Below, piece by piece: positions 47,878 through 56,603 of a stretch of 64,000 nucleotides of DNA (its first letter is position 1; each line of letters starts with the position of its first letter). The notes below the pieces were generated by a model. The model searched no databases, was not told the DNA's origin, and saw only the letters and a list, made by a program, of their open reading frames with translations. The translations under genes were made by a program, and so were the position numbers. Source of the DNA: Mycolicibacterium senegalense (GTDB lineage: Bacteria > Actinomycetota > Actinomycetes > Mycobacteriales > Mycobacteriaceae); NCBI RefSeq assembly GCF_019645875.1, contig NZ_CP081000.1, positions 2,666,001 through 2,730,000 on the forward strand, read 5' to 3'.

Positions 47878-49577
47878 CCGACGTACTGCCCGCTCGGCCT
47901 CGAACCGCAGGGGAGCGGTCGGACCGACTGGTCGATGTTTCGGGTCTCGAAGTCTCCTTCGGGCTCGGCCGCGCGCGCCGTCGCGTGGTTCATGGGATCT
48001 CGTTCCATCTCGATGCTGGGGAGTGCCTGGCGCTGGTCGGCGAATCCGGCTCCGGCAAGAGCGTGACCGCGCGCACTCTGCTGGGTCTGACCGGCGCAGC
48101 TTCGTCGGCGCGGGTAAGGGCGGACCGCCTCGACGTAGGAGGCGAATCGGTACTGGGATACCGCGATCGCGACTGGCGGGCGGTGCGCGGCAAGAAGGCC
48201 GGTTTCGTGCTGCAGGACGCCCTGGTGTCTCTGGATCCGCTGCGCAGTGTGGGCCGCGAAATCGCCGAGACGCTGCGGCTGCACCGGTTCGGCAACCGGG
48301 CGCGACGCTCCGCACGGGTCATCGAACTGCTTACGGCCGTGGGTGTGCCGGACCCAGAGCTGCGCGCCCGGCAACTCCCACACGAGTTGTCCGGCGGCCA
48401 ACGGCAACGGGCATTGATCGCTTCGGCGATCGCTCTGGACCCGCCGCTGCTCATTGCCGACGAGCCGACCACCGCGCTGGATGTCACCGTGCAGGCGCAG
48501 ATCCTCGACCTGCTTGCGGAGATGAAGGATCGTGGCACCGGCCTCCTCGTGATCAGCCACGACCTCGCGGTGGTGAGCCGATTGGCCGATCGGGTGGTGG
48601 TGATGCGCGACGGCCGTGTGGTGGAACAGGGTTCCGTGGCTCAGGTGCTCTCGGCGCCGGCACATCCCTACACGCAGTCGCTACTGGATGCGGTACCCGC
48701 GGCTCACCGCAAGGGCACTCGGTTGTCGACCGCGTCGCCACGCCCAGCGCACCAGGTGACCCGCGAGACCCCGCCCGATGACGGAATCCTGCTGCGGGCA
48801 GAAGGTTTGGTGAAGCGGTTCACCGGTCCCGACGGGGTGTCCCGCACAGCTGTGGACGGTGTGTCGTTCGCCCTGCGGGTCGGTGAGACGCTCGGGATCG
48901 TGGGGGAATCCGGCTCAGGTAAGACCACCACGGCACGCCTGGCGCTGGCCCTGCTCGATCCGGATGAAGGCAGTGTGTTCCTGGCCGGTGAGCCATGGAG
49001 TCATGCCACCGAATCCGAGCGGCGACCCCGGCGCCGCCGGGTTTCAGTGGTCTACCAGGATCCCCTGAGCTCCTTCGACCCTCGCTGGACGGTGCGACGG
49101 ATAATCTCCGACGCCCTACCGGCCCAGAGGTTTTCGGATGTCGAAGCGCGTCGGCGCCGCACTGAGTATCTGCTCGCCGACGTAGGGTTGAGTCCTGAGC
49201 ATCTGGATCGCCGGCCGTTGTCGCTGTCCGGTGGCCACCGACAGCGGGTTGCGATCGCCCGGGCGCTGGCCCCTGAGCCGGACGTAATCGTCTGCGACGA
49301 GCCGGTTTCCGCACTCGACGTCACCATTCAGGCGCAAGTACTGGATCTGTTGAACGACCTGCAGGACCGACTTCGGTTGTCCTACCTGTTCATCTCGCAC
49401 GATCTCGGAGTCATCCACCACATGGCCGACCGGGTCCTGGTGATGCGGCGGGGCCGGGTCGTCGAGTCCGGGACGGCGGCAGACATTTTCACCGACCCGC
49501 AGGATCCCTACACCCGTGAACTGCTCGCCAGTCTGCCGACCGGTGAGCCCGAACCCATTGCCGGAGGTTTGCCGTGA
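47874..49577 (+). CDS. Fused double ATPase (DppD-DppF type) of a peptide/nickel-type ABC transporter
   Basis: 567 aa from the ATG at 47874. Two complete ABC domains in one chain: the first with Walker A VGESGSGKS at 55-63, signature LSGGQRQR and Walker B LLIADEPTTALD; the second with Walker A VGESGSGKTT near 343-352, signature LSLSGGHRQR and Walker B VIVCDEPVSALD. The first domain ends in the oligopeptide-family tail HPYTQSLLDAVP, the second in DPYTRELLASLP. So the importer needs only four genes. Overlaps both neighbours by 4 nt. Confidence 0.95.
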   Translation: MTDVLPARPRTAGERSDRLVDVSGLEVSFGLGRARRRVVHGISFHLDAGECLALVGESGSGKSVTARTLLGLTGAASSARVRADRLDVGGESVLGYRDRDWRAVRGKKAGFVLQDALVSLDPLRSVGREIAETLRLHRFGNRARRSARVIELLTAVGVPDPELRARQLPHELSGGQRQRALIASAIALDPPLLIADEPTTALDVTVQAQILDLLAEMKDRGTGLLVISHDLAVVSRLADRVVVMRDGRVVEQGSVAQVLSAPAHPYTQSLLDAVPAAHRKGTRLSTASPRPAHQVTRETPPDDGILLRAEGLVKRFTGPDGVSRTAVDGVSFALRVGETLGIVGESGSGKTTTARLALALLDPDEGSVFLAGEPWSHATESERRPRRRRVSVVYQDPLSSFDPRWTVRRIISDALPAQRFSDVEARRRRTEYLLADVGLSPEHLDRRPLSLSGGHRQRVAIARALAPEPDVIVCDEPVSALDVTIQAQVLDLLNDLQDRLRLSYLFISHDLGVIHHMADRVLVMRRGRVVESGTAADIFTDPQDPYTRELLASLPTGEPEPIAGGLP

Positions 49578-50944
49578 CCCGACAGATTGTGCTCAACGCC
49601 TTCGACATGAATTGTGTCGCCCACATCGTGGCGGGCACCTGGCGCCATCCCGAATCGCAGGCGGTGCGCTACAAGGACATCGACTACTGGCTGGACCTGG
49701 CCAAGGTGCTCGAGAGGGGGCTGTTCGACGGGTTGTTCATCGCCGACGTGCTCGGTATCTACGACGTGTACGGGGGCGGCCCGACGGCGGCGCTGCGCTC
49801 GGGCGCCCAGGTCCCGGTGAACGATCCGTTGCTCGTTGTGCCCGCAATGGCCACTGTCACAGAGCACCTCGGCTTCGGCGTCACTGCTGCCACATCATTC
49901 GAGCATCCGTATTCGTTCGCGCGCCGGATGTCGACCCTGGACCACCTCACGAAGGGCAGAGTGGGGTGGAACATCGTCACCGGCTACTTGGAGAGCGCCG
50001 CGCAGAACCACGGCCTGGACACGATCACCCCGCACGCCGATCGCTATGACATCGCCGATGAGTACACCGAGGTGTTGTACAAGCTGTGGGAGGGTTCGTG
50101 GGAGGACGACGCGGTCGGTGCCGCGCCGGACCGGGCCCACTACGCCGATCCGGCCAAGGTGCACCCGATCGCACATGACGGCAGGCATTTTCGAGTCCCA
50201 GGCATCCATCTGTGCGAGCCATCGCTGCAGCGGACGCCGGTGCTGTACCAGGCGGGGGCGTCGAGCCGCGGCCGGCAGTTCGGCGCCGAGAACGCCGAGG
50301 TGATCTTCATCGGCGCCCCCACCAAGGAGATCCTGCGCGAGGCAGTGGCCGACATCAGAGCCCGTGCCGCGGCGGCCGGACGCGACCCGTACGACGTGAA
50401 GATCGTCAACGGCCACGTGGTGGTCACCGGATCGAGCGAGCAGGCCGCACAGGCCCGCTATGACGAGTTCCGCCGCTACACCGATCCCGAAGGTGCCCTG
50501 GCACTGTGGTCCGGGTGGCTGGGAACCGACCTGTCCCGCTTCAATCTCGATGATCCGGTCGCGGTCACCGACAACGAGTTCCTGAAGTCCTCGGTGGAGA
50601 TGTTCGGCCAGGGGCAGTGGACTCTCCGCGACTTCATCGACGCGAAAGCCATCGACGCCGAGGGCGGCTTCACCGTCGGCTCGCCGAGCCAGGTGGCCGA
50701 CGAGTTGCAGGAGTGGGTGGAGGAGACCGACGTCGACGGGTTCAACCTGACCAATGTGATCACCCCGGGCTCCTTCGTCGACTTCGTCGATCACGTGGTG
50801 CCGGAATTGCAGCGGCGCGGCGTCTACAAGACCGCGTATGACGAGGGGACCCTGCGCCACAAGCTGTTCGGGCGCGGCGCCCGACTGCCCGAGACCCACC
50901 GCGCCGCCCGCTATCGCCACGCCAACCAGGAGGCAATCCGATGA
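49574..50944 (+). CDS. NtaA/SnaA/DszA-family FMN-dependent monooxygenase
   Basis: 456 aa, luciferase-like TIM barrel. Start GTG at 49574 overlapping the ATPase stop. Family features: GTWRHPESQAVRYKDIDYWL, ARGLFDGLFIADVLG-type strand (LERGLFDGLFIADVLG), TATSFEHPYSFARRMSTLDH-like block (AATSFEHPYSFARRMSTLDH), GRVGWNIVTGYLESAA and YQAGASSRGRQFGAENAEVI. Enzymes of this group use FMNH2 from a separate reductase to open C-S bonds (dibenzothiophene sulfone, sulfones) or C-N bonds (nitrilotriacetate). No reductase gene is in this operon. Confidence 0.93.
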   Translation: MTRQIVLNAFDMNCVAHIVAGTWRHPESQAVRYKDIDYWLDLAKVLERGLFDGLFIADVLGIYDVYGGGPTAALRSGAQVPVNDPLLVVPAMATVTEHLGFGVTAATSFEHPYSFARRMSTLDHLTKGRVGWNIVTGYLESAAQNHGLDTITPHADRYDIADEYTEVLYKLWEGSWEDDAVGAAPDRAHYADPAKVHPIAHDGRHFRVPGIHLCEPSLQRTPVLYQAGASSRGRQFGAENAEVIFIGAPTKEILREAVADIRARAAAAGRDPYDVKIVNGHVVVTGSSEQAAQARYDEFRRYTDPEGALALWSGWLGTDLSRFNLDDPVAVTDNEFLKSSVEMFGQGQWTLRDFIDAKAIDAEGGFTVGSPSQVADELQEWVEETDVDGFNLTNVITPGSFVDFVDHVVPELQRRGVYKTAYDEGTLRHKLFGRGARLPETHRAARYRHANQEAIR

Positions 50945-52158
50945 CATCGACCACTGTTCAGCCCGTCACGTACGGATCCGAGCGGCTGGCCAAGCTGATC
51001 ACGGCGATCGGCGAGGGTGCGCTCGAGCGCGAGCGCACCGGTGAACGTCCCTTTGCCGCAATCGAACTCATCCGTGCCGAGCGGCTGGGAGCCCTGCGGG
51101 TTCCGAGCGCCGACGGAGGTGGCGGGGCGACCCTGCGCGAATTGTTCGCTCTGGTGATCGAATTGGCCACCGCCGACGTGAACGTCGCCCACATCCTGCG
51201 CGGCCATTTCTCTCATGTGGAGGAGCGGCTGCGACTCGATGCCGAGCAGCGTCGCCGGGTGACCGAGCTGGCGCTGTCCGGTGCCATCGTGGGCAACGCG
51301 TCGACCGAACTGGGCTCCACTCCGGCCGGCGGATTCACCTGGCAGACCAAACTCACCCGCGACGGTGACGGGTACCGGCTCAACGGACGGAAGTTCTTCA
51401 CCACGGGCACGCTGTACGCGGACTACGCAGAGGTGCTGGCCAGCAATCCGGAGGGCGCGTCGGTGATCGCCCTGATTCCCACCGACCGGCCCGGCTTCAC
51501 GGTGATCGACGACTGGGACGGCATGGGCCAGCGTGCCACCGGGACGGGGACCGCGACATTCCAGGACATCGCGGTGTCCGCCGATGAGGTACTGGAGTTC
51601 GCCCCGCCGAACGCCGACGACGAAGAACAGGCGCTGTACCTGTCCGGCGCGTTCTTCCAGCTGTACGTCACGGCGCTGGAAGTCGGTGTGCTGCACGCGC
51701 TCCGCGACGACGCGGTGGCCCATGTCCTGCAACGTCCACGCAGCTTCGCCTGGGCGCCCAACCCCACGGCGGCCGATGACCCGCTGCTGCAGCGGGAGAT
51801 CGGTGAGATCGCGGCCGCGGCCTACGCCGGACAGGCCACGGTGCTGGCCGCCGCCGACGCGCTCGCGACGGCCTTCGAAGCCGACACTGCGGGGACCGAT
51901 CCGGGGCTCGAACTGGCCCACGAGGCGTCCGCGCAGGCCGCGGCGGCGAAGATCGTCGTGGACGGGCTGGCGCAGAAGGCTGCGTCGCAGATCTTCGATG
52001 TCGGCGGCGCGTCGGTGGTGCGGCAGTCGTATCTGCTCGATCGGCACTGGCGCAACATCCGGACGCTGGCCTCACACAACCCGGCGTCATACAAGGCCCA
52101 GGCGCTCGGTGCTCTGCACGTGCGGGGCACCCGACTGCCGGGCAGCGGCTATTTCTGA
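50941..52158 (+). CDS. Acyl-CoA dehydrogenase-fold flavin monooxygenase (DszC/SfnB-like)
   Basis: 405 aa, overlapping the previous stop by 4 nt. The fold is acyl-CoA dehydrogenase-like: N-terminal helices, NASTELGSTPAGGFTWQTKL, YRLNGRKFFTTGTLYADYAE, and the C-terminal RHWRNIRTLASHNPASYKAQ, which is the signature of DszC/SfnB-type FMNH2-dependent oxygenases rather than true acyl-CoA dehydrogenases; the catalytic Glu of the latter is not seen. Probably oxygenates a sulfur (or nitrogen) compound delivered by the adjacent importer. Last gene of the operon. Confidence 0.9.
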   Translation: MTSTTVQPVTYGSERLAKLITAIGEGALERERTGERPFAAIELIRAERLGALRVPSADGGGGATLRELFALVIELATADVNVAHILRGHFSHVEERLRLDAEQRRRVTELALSGAIVGNASTELGSTPAGGFTWQTKLTRDGDGYRLNGRKFFTTGTLYADYAEVLASNPEGASVIALIPTDRPGFTVIDDWDGMGQRATGTGTATFQDIAVSADEVLEFAPPNADDEEQALYLSGAFFQLYVTALEVGVLHALRDDAVAHVLQRPRSFAWAPNPTAADDPLLQREIGEIAAAAYAGQATVLAAADALATAFEADTAGTDPGLELAHEASAQAAAAKIVVDGLAQKAASQIFDVGGASVVRQSYLLDRHWRNIRTLASHNPASYKAQALGALHVRGTRLPGSGYF

Positions 52159-52182
52159 CCCGGCCGCAGTGTCGCGTCGGTG

Positions 52183-52650
52183 TCAGCGGCGAAACACCAC
52201 CCAGCGCATCGCGCTGTACATGAAGAGCGCCTCGCAGCCACCGGCGACGATCCGGGCCAGGTGGTACTCGACCCCCAACGCCGCCAGGCCGCTGGAGACC
52301 CCGAGGATGAACGCCAGGTAGTTGATCACGACCGCCAGGACGTACACCGTCAGCTGGGGACCCACCGCGGCGTGCGAGCGGAAGTTCAAGGTCCGGTTCA
52401 GGTAGTACGCCAGGCCGAAGGCGACGGCGTATCCGACGGTCACCGCGACCGGTAGGGGTATCCGGAGCGCGCCGTGGAGGGCGGTCAGGATCGCCAGGTC
52501 GACGCCGAAGGTGAAGGTGTTGATCACCACGAAGCCGAGAAAGGTCGGGGCCACAAGAGAATCGAGCGGCGACGGCAGGCGCCGAACCACCTGGACGCAG
52601 ATCCGGTGAAACCGATCCGCCGCCGACACCCGGACGGGTTCGCTCCGCAC
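52183..52650 (-). CDS. GtrA-family membrane protein
   Basis: 155 aa, four TM segments. GtrA features: FLGFVVINTFTFGVDLAILT in TM1, VTVGYAVAFGLAYYLNRTLN FRSH in TM2 (break added), VVINYLAFILG in TM3 and the terminal FLYSAMRWVVF-like FMYSAMRWVVFRR. Members flip polyprenyl-phosphate sugars for cell-wall or surface glycan synthesis. GTG start at 52650. Convergent with the monooxygenase gene. Confidence 0.9.
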   Translation of the reverse strand: MRSEPVRVSAADRFHRICVQVVRRLPSPLDSLVAPTFLGFVVINTFTFGVDLAILTALHGALRIPLPVAVTVGYAVAFGLAYYLNRTLNFRSHAAVGPQLTVYVLAVVINYLAFILGVSSGLAALGVEYHLARIVAGGCEALFMYSAMRWVVFRR

Positions 52651-52712
52651 CTGACCACCGTGCCATCGGAAGATGTCAGAACCGTGAGCACCGAGCGAAC
52701 GGCACTCGATGC

Positions 52713-53219
52713 CTACTCCGATATCTCGACTCCCTGGTAGCTGGTCAGCATGTCGGTGTTCGGCAATGCCATCTGCAGGTACAGGTCGATATGGCGGATC
52801 TTGTCGTCGCCGGTGAACTCGTATACCGAGATCGAGTTGACGACCGACTCCAAGTCGCCCATCTTGGTGCGTTCCTCCAGCTCGAGGTACACCACCCCGT
52901 CAACCTCGTTGACGCGCTTGAACAATCCGTCCCATTCGGACGCTGAAGCCCAGGTGGTCATGAAATCGAGGTACTGATCCCAGTTCATCACCTCTTTGAA
53001 GTTGCCGATCCGCTCGAACTCATCGGTGGCGACCAGTGATGCCAGAGGTGCCCAGTCCGCCACCCCGAACCCTGGCCGCTTGGCGCCGTCCACGAGTTGC
53101 TTGGTGGTGACTGCGTACTGGACCACCGCCCGACAGCGGCCGGTGTAATCGTCGACAACCTCGCTGACGTGCCTCAACGGAAAACCTCTTCTGTAGTGGT
53201 TCGAGACGGGGGCGGTCAT
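52713..53219 (-). CDS. SnoaL/NTF2-like protein following the Rieske oxygenase
   Basis: 168 aa. A cystatin-like (NTF2) fold protein: N-terminal helices with YAVTTKQLVDGAKRPGFGVA, then NWDQYLDFMTTWASASEWDG and strands RVNEVDGVVYLELEERTKMG, SVVNSISVYEF and IRHIDLYLQMALP. The start overlaps the Rieske stop (ATGA), which implies a fixed stoichiometric partner. It could be a beta-subunit-like stabiliser or an isomerase/hydratase acting on the oxygenase product. Confidence 0.8.
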   Translation of the reverse strand: MTAPVSNHYRRGFPLRHVSEVVDDYTGRCRAVVQYAVTTKQLVDGAKRPGFGVADWAPLASLVATDEFERIGNFKEVMNWDQYLDFMTTWASASEWDGLFKRVNEVDGVVYLELEERTKMGDLESVVNSISVYEFTGDDKIRHIDLYLQMALPNTDMLTSYQGVEISE

Positions 53220-54574
53220 GAGTGGAGGCCGGCCGATTCCAGATACTTGTCGACGACCGAGTGGAAGTGCGCGATCACGACTTCTTCCTTGACCAGCGCC
53301 ATGTGGTCCAGCGCGGTGTTGCGCAACCCGATCTGCTGGCGCGGCATCTGTTCGTAATCTTGTTGCAGTGCTTCGAAATACTTGTAGCTGCCGGCCTCGT
53401 CGACCACGATCGGCTCGGCAGTGAACGCGGCCTTCATCTCATCGGGCAGCCACATGTAGCTGGCGACGTGCCAGATGCACCGGTTGGGGTCACCGTCGGG
53501 ATGGGGGAGCGCCATGATGATGGTCGCCTCACCGGCACGGATGGTCATGAAGAAGTTCGGGAACCACACCCACCCGTGGTTGTCGCTCATCTGGGCATCG
53601 GTCAGCCCGCTGACGTCAAGACCCATGCCGGTCAACGTATCTCGCGTTGCCCTCTGGAGCAGCGTGCGTGCCGTCACTCCCTCGGGGAAGTTCAACGAGC
53701 CGTCATCGGCGCGGTACTCGGCGACCAGTTCCTGGAACCGGGGGAGCACCGCGACGGTGGACGGGAAGGTCTCGGGCAGGTCCATGATTCCGTCGACTTG
53801 ATGCTCCGGCGTGGCGCCCACGACATCGAAGGGCGCCATCGACACACTGTGCCGCTCGAAGAACCGGTACCGGCTCGTGGCGGGGTCGATGTTGATCACC
53901 CGCAACAGCTGCGGGTGGATCCCGTCGATGTGGTAGCCCTCCTGGAAGGCATCGAGGACGACCTTCCAGTTGCAGTCGATGGCCTCGGTCACGTCCATCA
54001 CGGTGACCATTTCTTCGAGATGGTAGGGCGCGAGCATGTTCGCGACCTCCGCGCCGATGAAGTCGGCCAACGGCGCCGCATCCGGATCGGGATTGAGGAA
54101 GACGAAACCGGCGAACGTATCGACCGCGACCTCGATCAACCCGTGCGTTTGCTTGTCTATCGGCCCGGCCAGAGCCTCGCGGAGCATTCCCTTGAGGCGT
54201 CCGTCCAGGTCGTAGGACCACAGATGGTACTGACACAGGAAGCCGCGCTTGGCATTTCCGCGCGCTTCTCGGCACAGCACGTTGCCGCGGTGCCGGCAGG
54301 CATTGACAAAAGCGCGAAGCCTCTCGTCCTTGCCGCGCACGATGATGTAGGACTGATCGAAGATCCGGTACTGCTTCCAATCGCCCGCCTTGGTCAACTC
54401 GTCGACCCGGCCGACCACCTGCCAGACTTTCTTCCAGATCGAATCACGTTCCTGGGTAACGAATTCCGGAGCGATGTAGCGACTGGTCGGGATCTCCATG
54501 CGATACGCGTCGGGAGCGATGTCATCCAGGGCGGTGGCGTACTCGACCCAATCTCCGGGGCGTGCTGTCTGCAC
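53216..54574 (-). CDS. Rieske-type ring-hydroxylating oxygenase alpha subunit
   Basis: 452 aa. GTG start with AGGAGG about 7 nt upstream. Rieske 2Fe-2S ligands C93/H95 (CRHRGN) and C114/H117 (CQYHLW). Catalytic mononuclear-iron site in VVLDAFQEGYHIDGIHP, with H215 and H220 and bridging Asp208. The C-terminal SRPBCC domain is complete. It hydroxylates an aromatic or other hydrophobic substrate with electrons from a reductase not encoded here. Operon with the SnoaL-like gene; divergent from the TetR gene, whose candidate operator covers its promoter. Confidence 0.93.
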   Translation of the reverse strand: MQTARPGDWVEYATALDDIAPDAYRMEIPTSRYIAPEFVTQERDSIWKKVWQVVGRVDELTKAGDWKQYRIFDQSYIIVRGKDERLRAFVNACRHRGNVLCREARGNAKRGFLCQYHLWSYDLDGRLKGMLREALAGPIDKQTHGLIEVAVDTFAGFVFLNPDPDAAPLADFIGAEVANMLAPYHLEEMVTVMDVTEAIDCNWKVVLDAFQEGYHIDGIHPQLLRVINIDPATSRYRFFERHSVSMAPFDVVGATPEHQVDGIMDLPETFPSTVAVLPRFQELVAEYRADDGSLNFPEGVTARTLLQRATRDTLTGMGLDVSGLTDAQMSDNHGWVWFPNFFMTIRAGEATIIMALPHPDGDPNRCIWHVASYMWLPDEMKAAFTAEPIVVDEAGSYKYFEALQQDYEQMPRQQIGLRNTALDHMALVKEEVVIAHFHSVVDKYLESAGLHS

Positions 54575-54618
54575 GGGCGGACCTCCTCGATCGAAATCCG
54601 GGCGGTGACGTTTCAGCT

Positions 54619-54632
54619 GTGACTGCGGTCAC
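54619..54632. promoter_or_regulatory. Short inverted repeat in the Rieske leader
   Basis: GTGAC-TGCG-GTCAC, perfect 5-bp arms. It lies in the predicted 5' part of the Rieske transcript and may be a second operator or just a small hairpin. Confidence 0.3.
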
Positions 54633-54633
54633 T

Positions 54634-54661
54634 ACTATACATAGCTGTATCTCCAATACAA
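54634..54661 (-). promoter_or_regulatory. Rieske operon promoter with TetR-type operator
   Basis: On the minus strand TTGTAT (54661-54656) and TATAGT (54639-54634) are separated by 16 nt. The inverted repeat TGTAT-CTCCA-ATACA (54646-54660) covers the -35 and spacer. This is where a TetR-family repressor would act; the TetR gene is divergent and 78 nt away. Confidence 0.6.
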
Positions 54662-54738
54662 CTCTGCATATCAGCGCGGTGAGACGCGCAGAAAGGCCAC
54701 GTCAACACAAGCGCGCAGACCTTTGACAGGATGGATCC

Positions 54739-55356
54739 ATGGCCGAACGCTGGACCAAGCAACGCCGCTTGGAGCACACCCGCAACGTCCTGCTGGACGC
54801 CGCCGAGGAAGTGTTCGCACGCAAGGGGTTCGAAGGGGCCGCACTCGAAGACATCGCCGAGGTCGGGGGTTACACGCGCGGTGCCATCTACTCCCATTTC
54901 GGGAGCAAGGCCGAGCTGTTCCTCGCGGTGGTCGAACGGCAACGCGAGCAGTTCCTCGACGGATTCGCCGACGTCATCGCGACATTTCACCGGCTTGAGG
55001 ACCTCGACGCCGACGAACTCGGTGACCGCTGGCGCGACCTGGTCGCCGCCGAAGGACCCGACCGAGCGGTGCTGGGGTCCGAGTACACGCTGTTCCTGCT
55101 GCGCAATCCCGACGCGCGTGAGCGCGTGGCCGCACAGCGGGAGGAGACGGTGCGAGCCCTGGCCGACTACATCTCCAAGGGCGCTGCGCGGCTGGGTGGC
55201 CACGTGAGCATCCCGGCGGTGGATCTGGCCCGGGTCATTCTGGCCGCCAACGACGGCGTCACTCTCAACAGCTTGCTCGACGATCAGGCGGTCTACCGGC
55301 CGTTCCTCCGGATGGTTCTGGCCAATATCGTTGTCCCCAAGGGGAACAACTTGTGA
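54739..55356 (+). CDS. TetR-family transcriptional regulator
   Basis: 205 aa. N-terminal TetR HTH (about 10-57): [43 protein letters not shown] (break added), the canonical motif. The C-terminal ligand domain is helical. ATG at 54739 with AGGATGG nearby; a nearby ATG at 54731 is in another frame. Divergent from the Rieske oxygenase gene and overlapping an EamA exporter gene by 4 nt, so it probably controls both. Confidence 0.93.
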   Translation: MAERWTKQRRLEHTRNVLLDAAEEVFARKGFEGAALEDIAEVGGYTRGAIYSHFGSKAELFLAVVERQREQFLDGFADVIATFHRLEDLDADELGDRWRDLVAAEGPDRAVLGSEYTLFLLRNPDARERVAAQREETVRALADYISKGAARLGGHVSIPAVDLARVILAANDGVTLNSLLDDQAVYRPFLRMVLANIVVPKGNNL

Positions 55357-56225
55357 CGAAGTCCGGACATCCCGCGCGCACCGGCGCGCTGATGGCCATG
55401 GCCTCGATGCTGTGCGTGCAGATCGGTCTGGCGGTGGCCGTCGGTCTGATCGACCAGGTGGGCGCCGAAGGCGCGGCGTGGCTGCGACTGGCGTGGGCAG
55501 GCGTGCTGATGCTGCTGATCGTGCGGCCCCGCCCCTCGGCGTTCACCAGGTCCGCGTTCTGGACCTGCGTCGCACTCGGTGTCGTCACCGCCGGGGTCAC
55601 GATGCTCTTCATGGCGGCACTGTCGCGGATTCCGCTCGGCACTGCCAGCGCGCTGGAATTTCTCGGCCCGCTCGGGGTTGCCGTCGCACACGGGAAAGGC
55701 CGCAACCGGATTCTGTGGCCGGGGCTGGCGGCCGCGGGTGTCGTGCTGCTCACCGAGCCCTGGACGGGCGACGTCGACCTCATCGGCGTGCTCTACGCAC
55801 TGAGCGCCGCGCTGTGCTGGGCCTGCTACATCCTGCTGACCCAGCGGGTCGGCGACGAGGTCGCCGGGATCAAAGGACTCGGGGTGTCCATGCCCGTAGC
55901 CGGACTGGTCGGCACCGCGGTTGTGGGGCCGTCGGTATTTCCGCAGTTGACCCCGCAGCTGCTGCTGATCGGGGTGGGGTTGGCGATCCTGCTTCCGGTG
56001 GTGCCGTTCGCCCTCGAGATGTCTGCGCTGCGCTATCTGAGCACCGCTGCCTTCGGCACGCTGATGGCGCTCGAGCCGGCGTTCGCGATGCTGGTCGGTC
56101 TCGTCCTGCTGCACCAGATTCCGGCGCCGGCCGCCGTGGTCGGCATCTGCCTCGTGGTGGCTGCCGGGATCGGCGCGGCGCGTACGGGGGCGAGGGCCAC
56201 ACCGATCCCGGCAGAGGTCGGCTGA
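55353..56225 (+). CDS. EamA/RhtA-type DMT-superfamily transporter
   Basis: 290 aa, ten TM segments as two EamA repeats. The first repeat has [20 protein letters not shown]; the second has [20 protein letters not shown], the diagnostic RhtA-like motif ending in [10 protein letters not shown]. Likely exports amino acids or other small metabolites. GTG start overlapping the TetR stop (GTGA), so regulator and exporter are made together. Confidence 0.9.
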   Translation: MTKSGHPARTGALMAMASMLCVQIGLAVAVGLIDQVGAEGAAWLRLAWAGVLMLLIVRPRPSAFTRSAFWTCVALGVVTAGVTMLFMAALSRIPLGTASALEFLGPLGVAVAHGKGRNRILWPGLAAAGVVLLTEPWTGDVDLIGVLYALSAALCWACYILLTQRVGDEVAGIKGLGVSMPVAGLVGTAVVGPSVFPQLTPQLLLIGVGLAILLPVVPFALEMSALRYLSTAAFGTLMALEPAFAMLVGLVLLHQIPAPAAVVGICLVVAAGIGAARTGARATPIPAEVG

Positions 56226-56231
56226 GCGAAC

Positions 56232-56237
56232 TACGCT
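56232..56237 (+). promoter_or_regulatory. -10 box, candidate leaderless start of the nitroreductase-family gene
   Basis: TACGCT then 7 nt then the ATG at 56245. No Shine-Dalgarno. Confidence 0.45.
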
Positions 56238-56244
56238 GGCGCCA

Positions 56245-56601
56245 ATGGCACGTGGAATTTTCAATTCACCGATCAGCCGGTGGTTCAATGCGGCCGCCGT
56301 GGGTCTCACCCGGGTCCCGGTGCTCGGCGGGTGGATCGGACACGGTGTGGTGGTCATCCGTTACACCGGGCGCCGGTCGGGCCGCACGTTCGAGACCCCG
56401 GTTTCCGTGACGCGCGACGGCAACGAGGTCACCATCAACGTGATGGCACCGGACAGCAAGAACTGGTGGCGCAATTTCCTCGGTGAGGGCGGTCAGCTCA
56501 CCTTGCTGAACCTGGACGGCAGCGATGTGACTGGGCACGCCGTCGCGCACCGTGACGGCCAGGGCAAAGTGGCCGTCACGGTGCGACTCGACGCGCCCTG
56601 A
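56245..56601 (+). CDS. Deazaflavin-type nitroreductase/quinone-reductase family protein
   Basis: 118 aa. Small split-barrel (FDOR/Ddn-like) protein: VVVIRYTGRRSGRTFETPVS is the typical cofactor-binding block, followed by SKNWWRNFLGEGGQLTLLNL. Family members bind F420 and reduce quinones or nitro compounds; some related proteins bind haem or flavin. Shorter than Ddn (about 150 aa), so it could be a stand-alone variant. Convergent with potC; both stop codons fall in TGACGTCA (56599-56606). Confidence 0.85.
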   Translation: MARGIFNSPISRWFNAAAVGLTRVPVLGGWIGHGVVVIRYTGRRSGRTFETPVSVTRDGNEVTINVMAPDSKNWWRNFLGEGGQLTLLNLDGSDVTGHAVAHRDGQGKVAVTVRLDAP

Positions 56602-56603
56602 CG

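Noticed and set aside
53222..54622. 466-codon plus-strand frame opposite the Rieske gene
   Set aside because: The minus strand has all Rieske and iron-site residues; the plus-strand product matches nothing.
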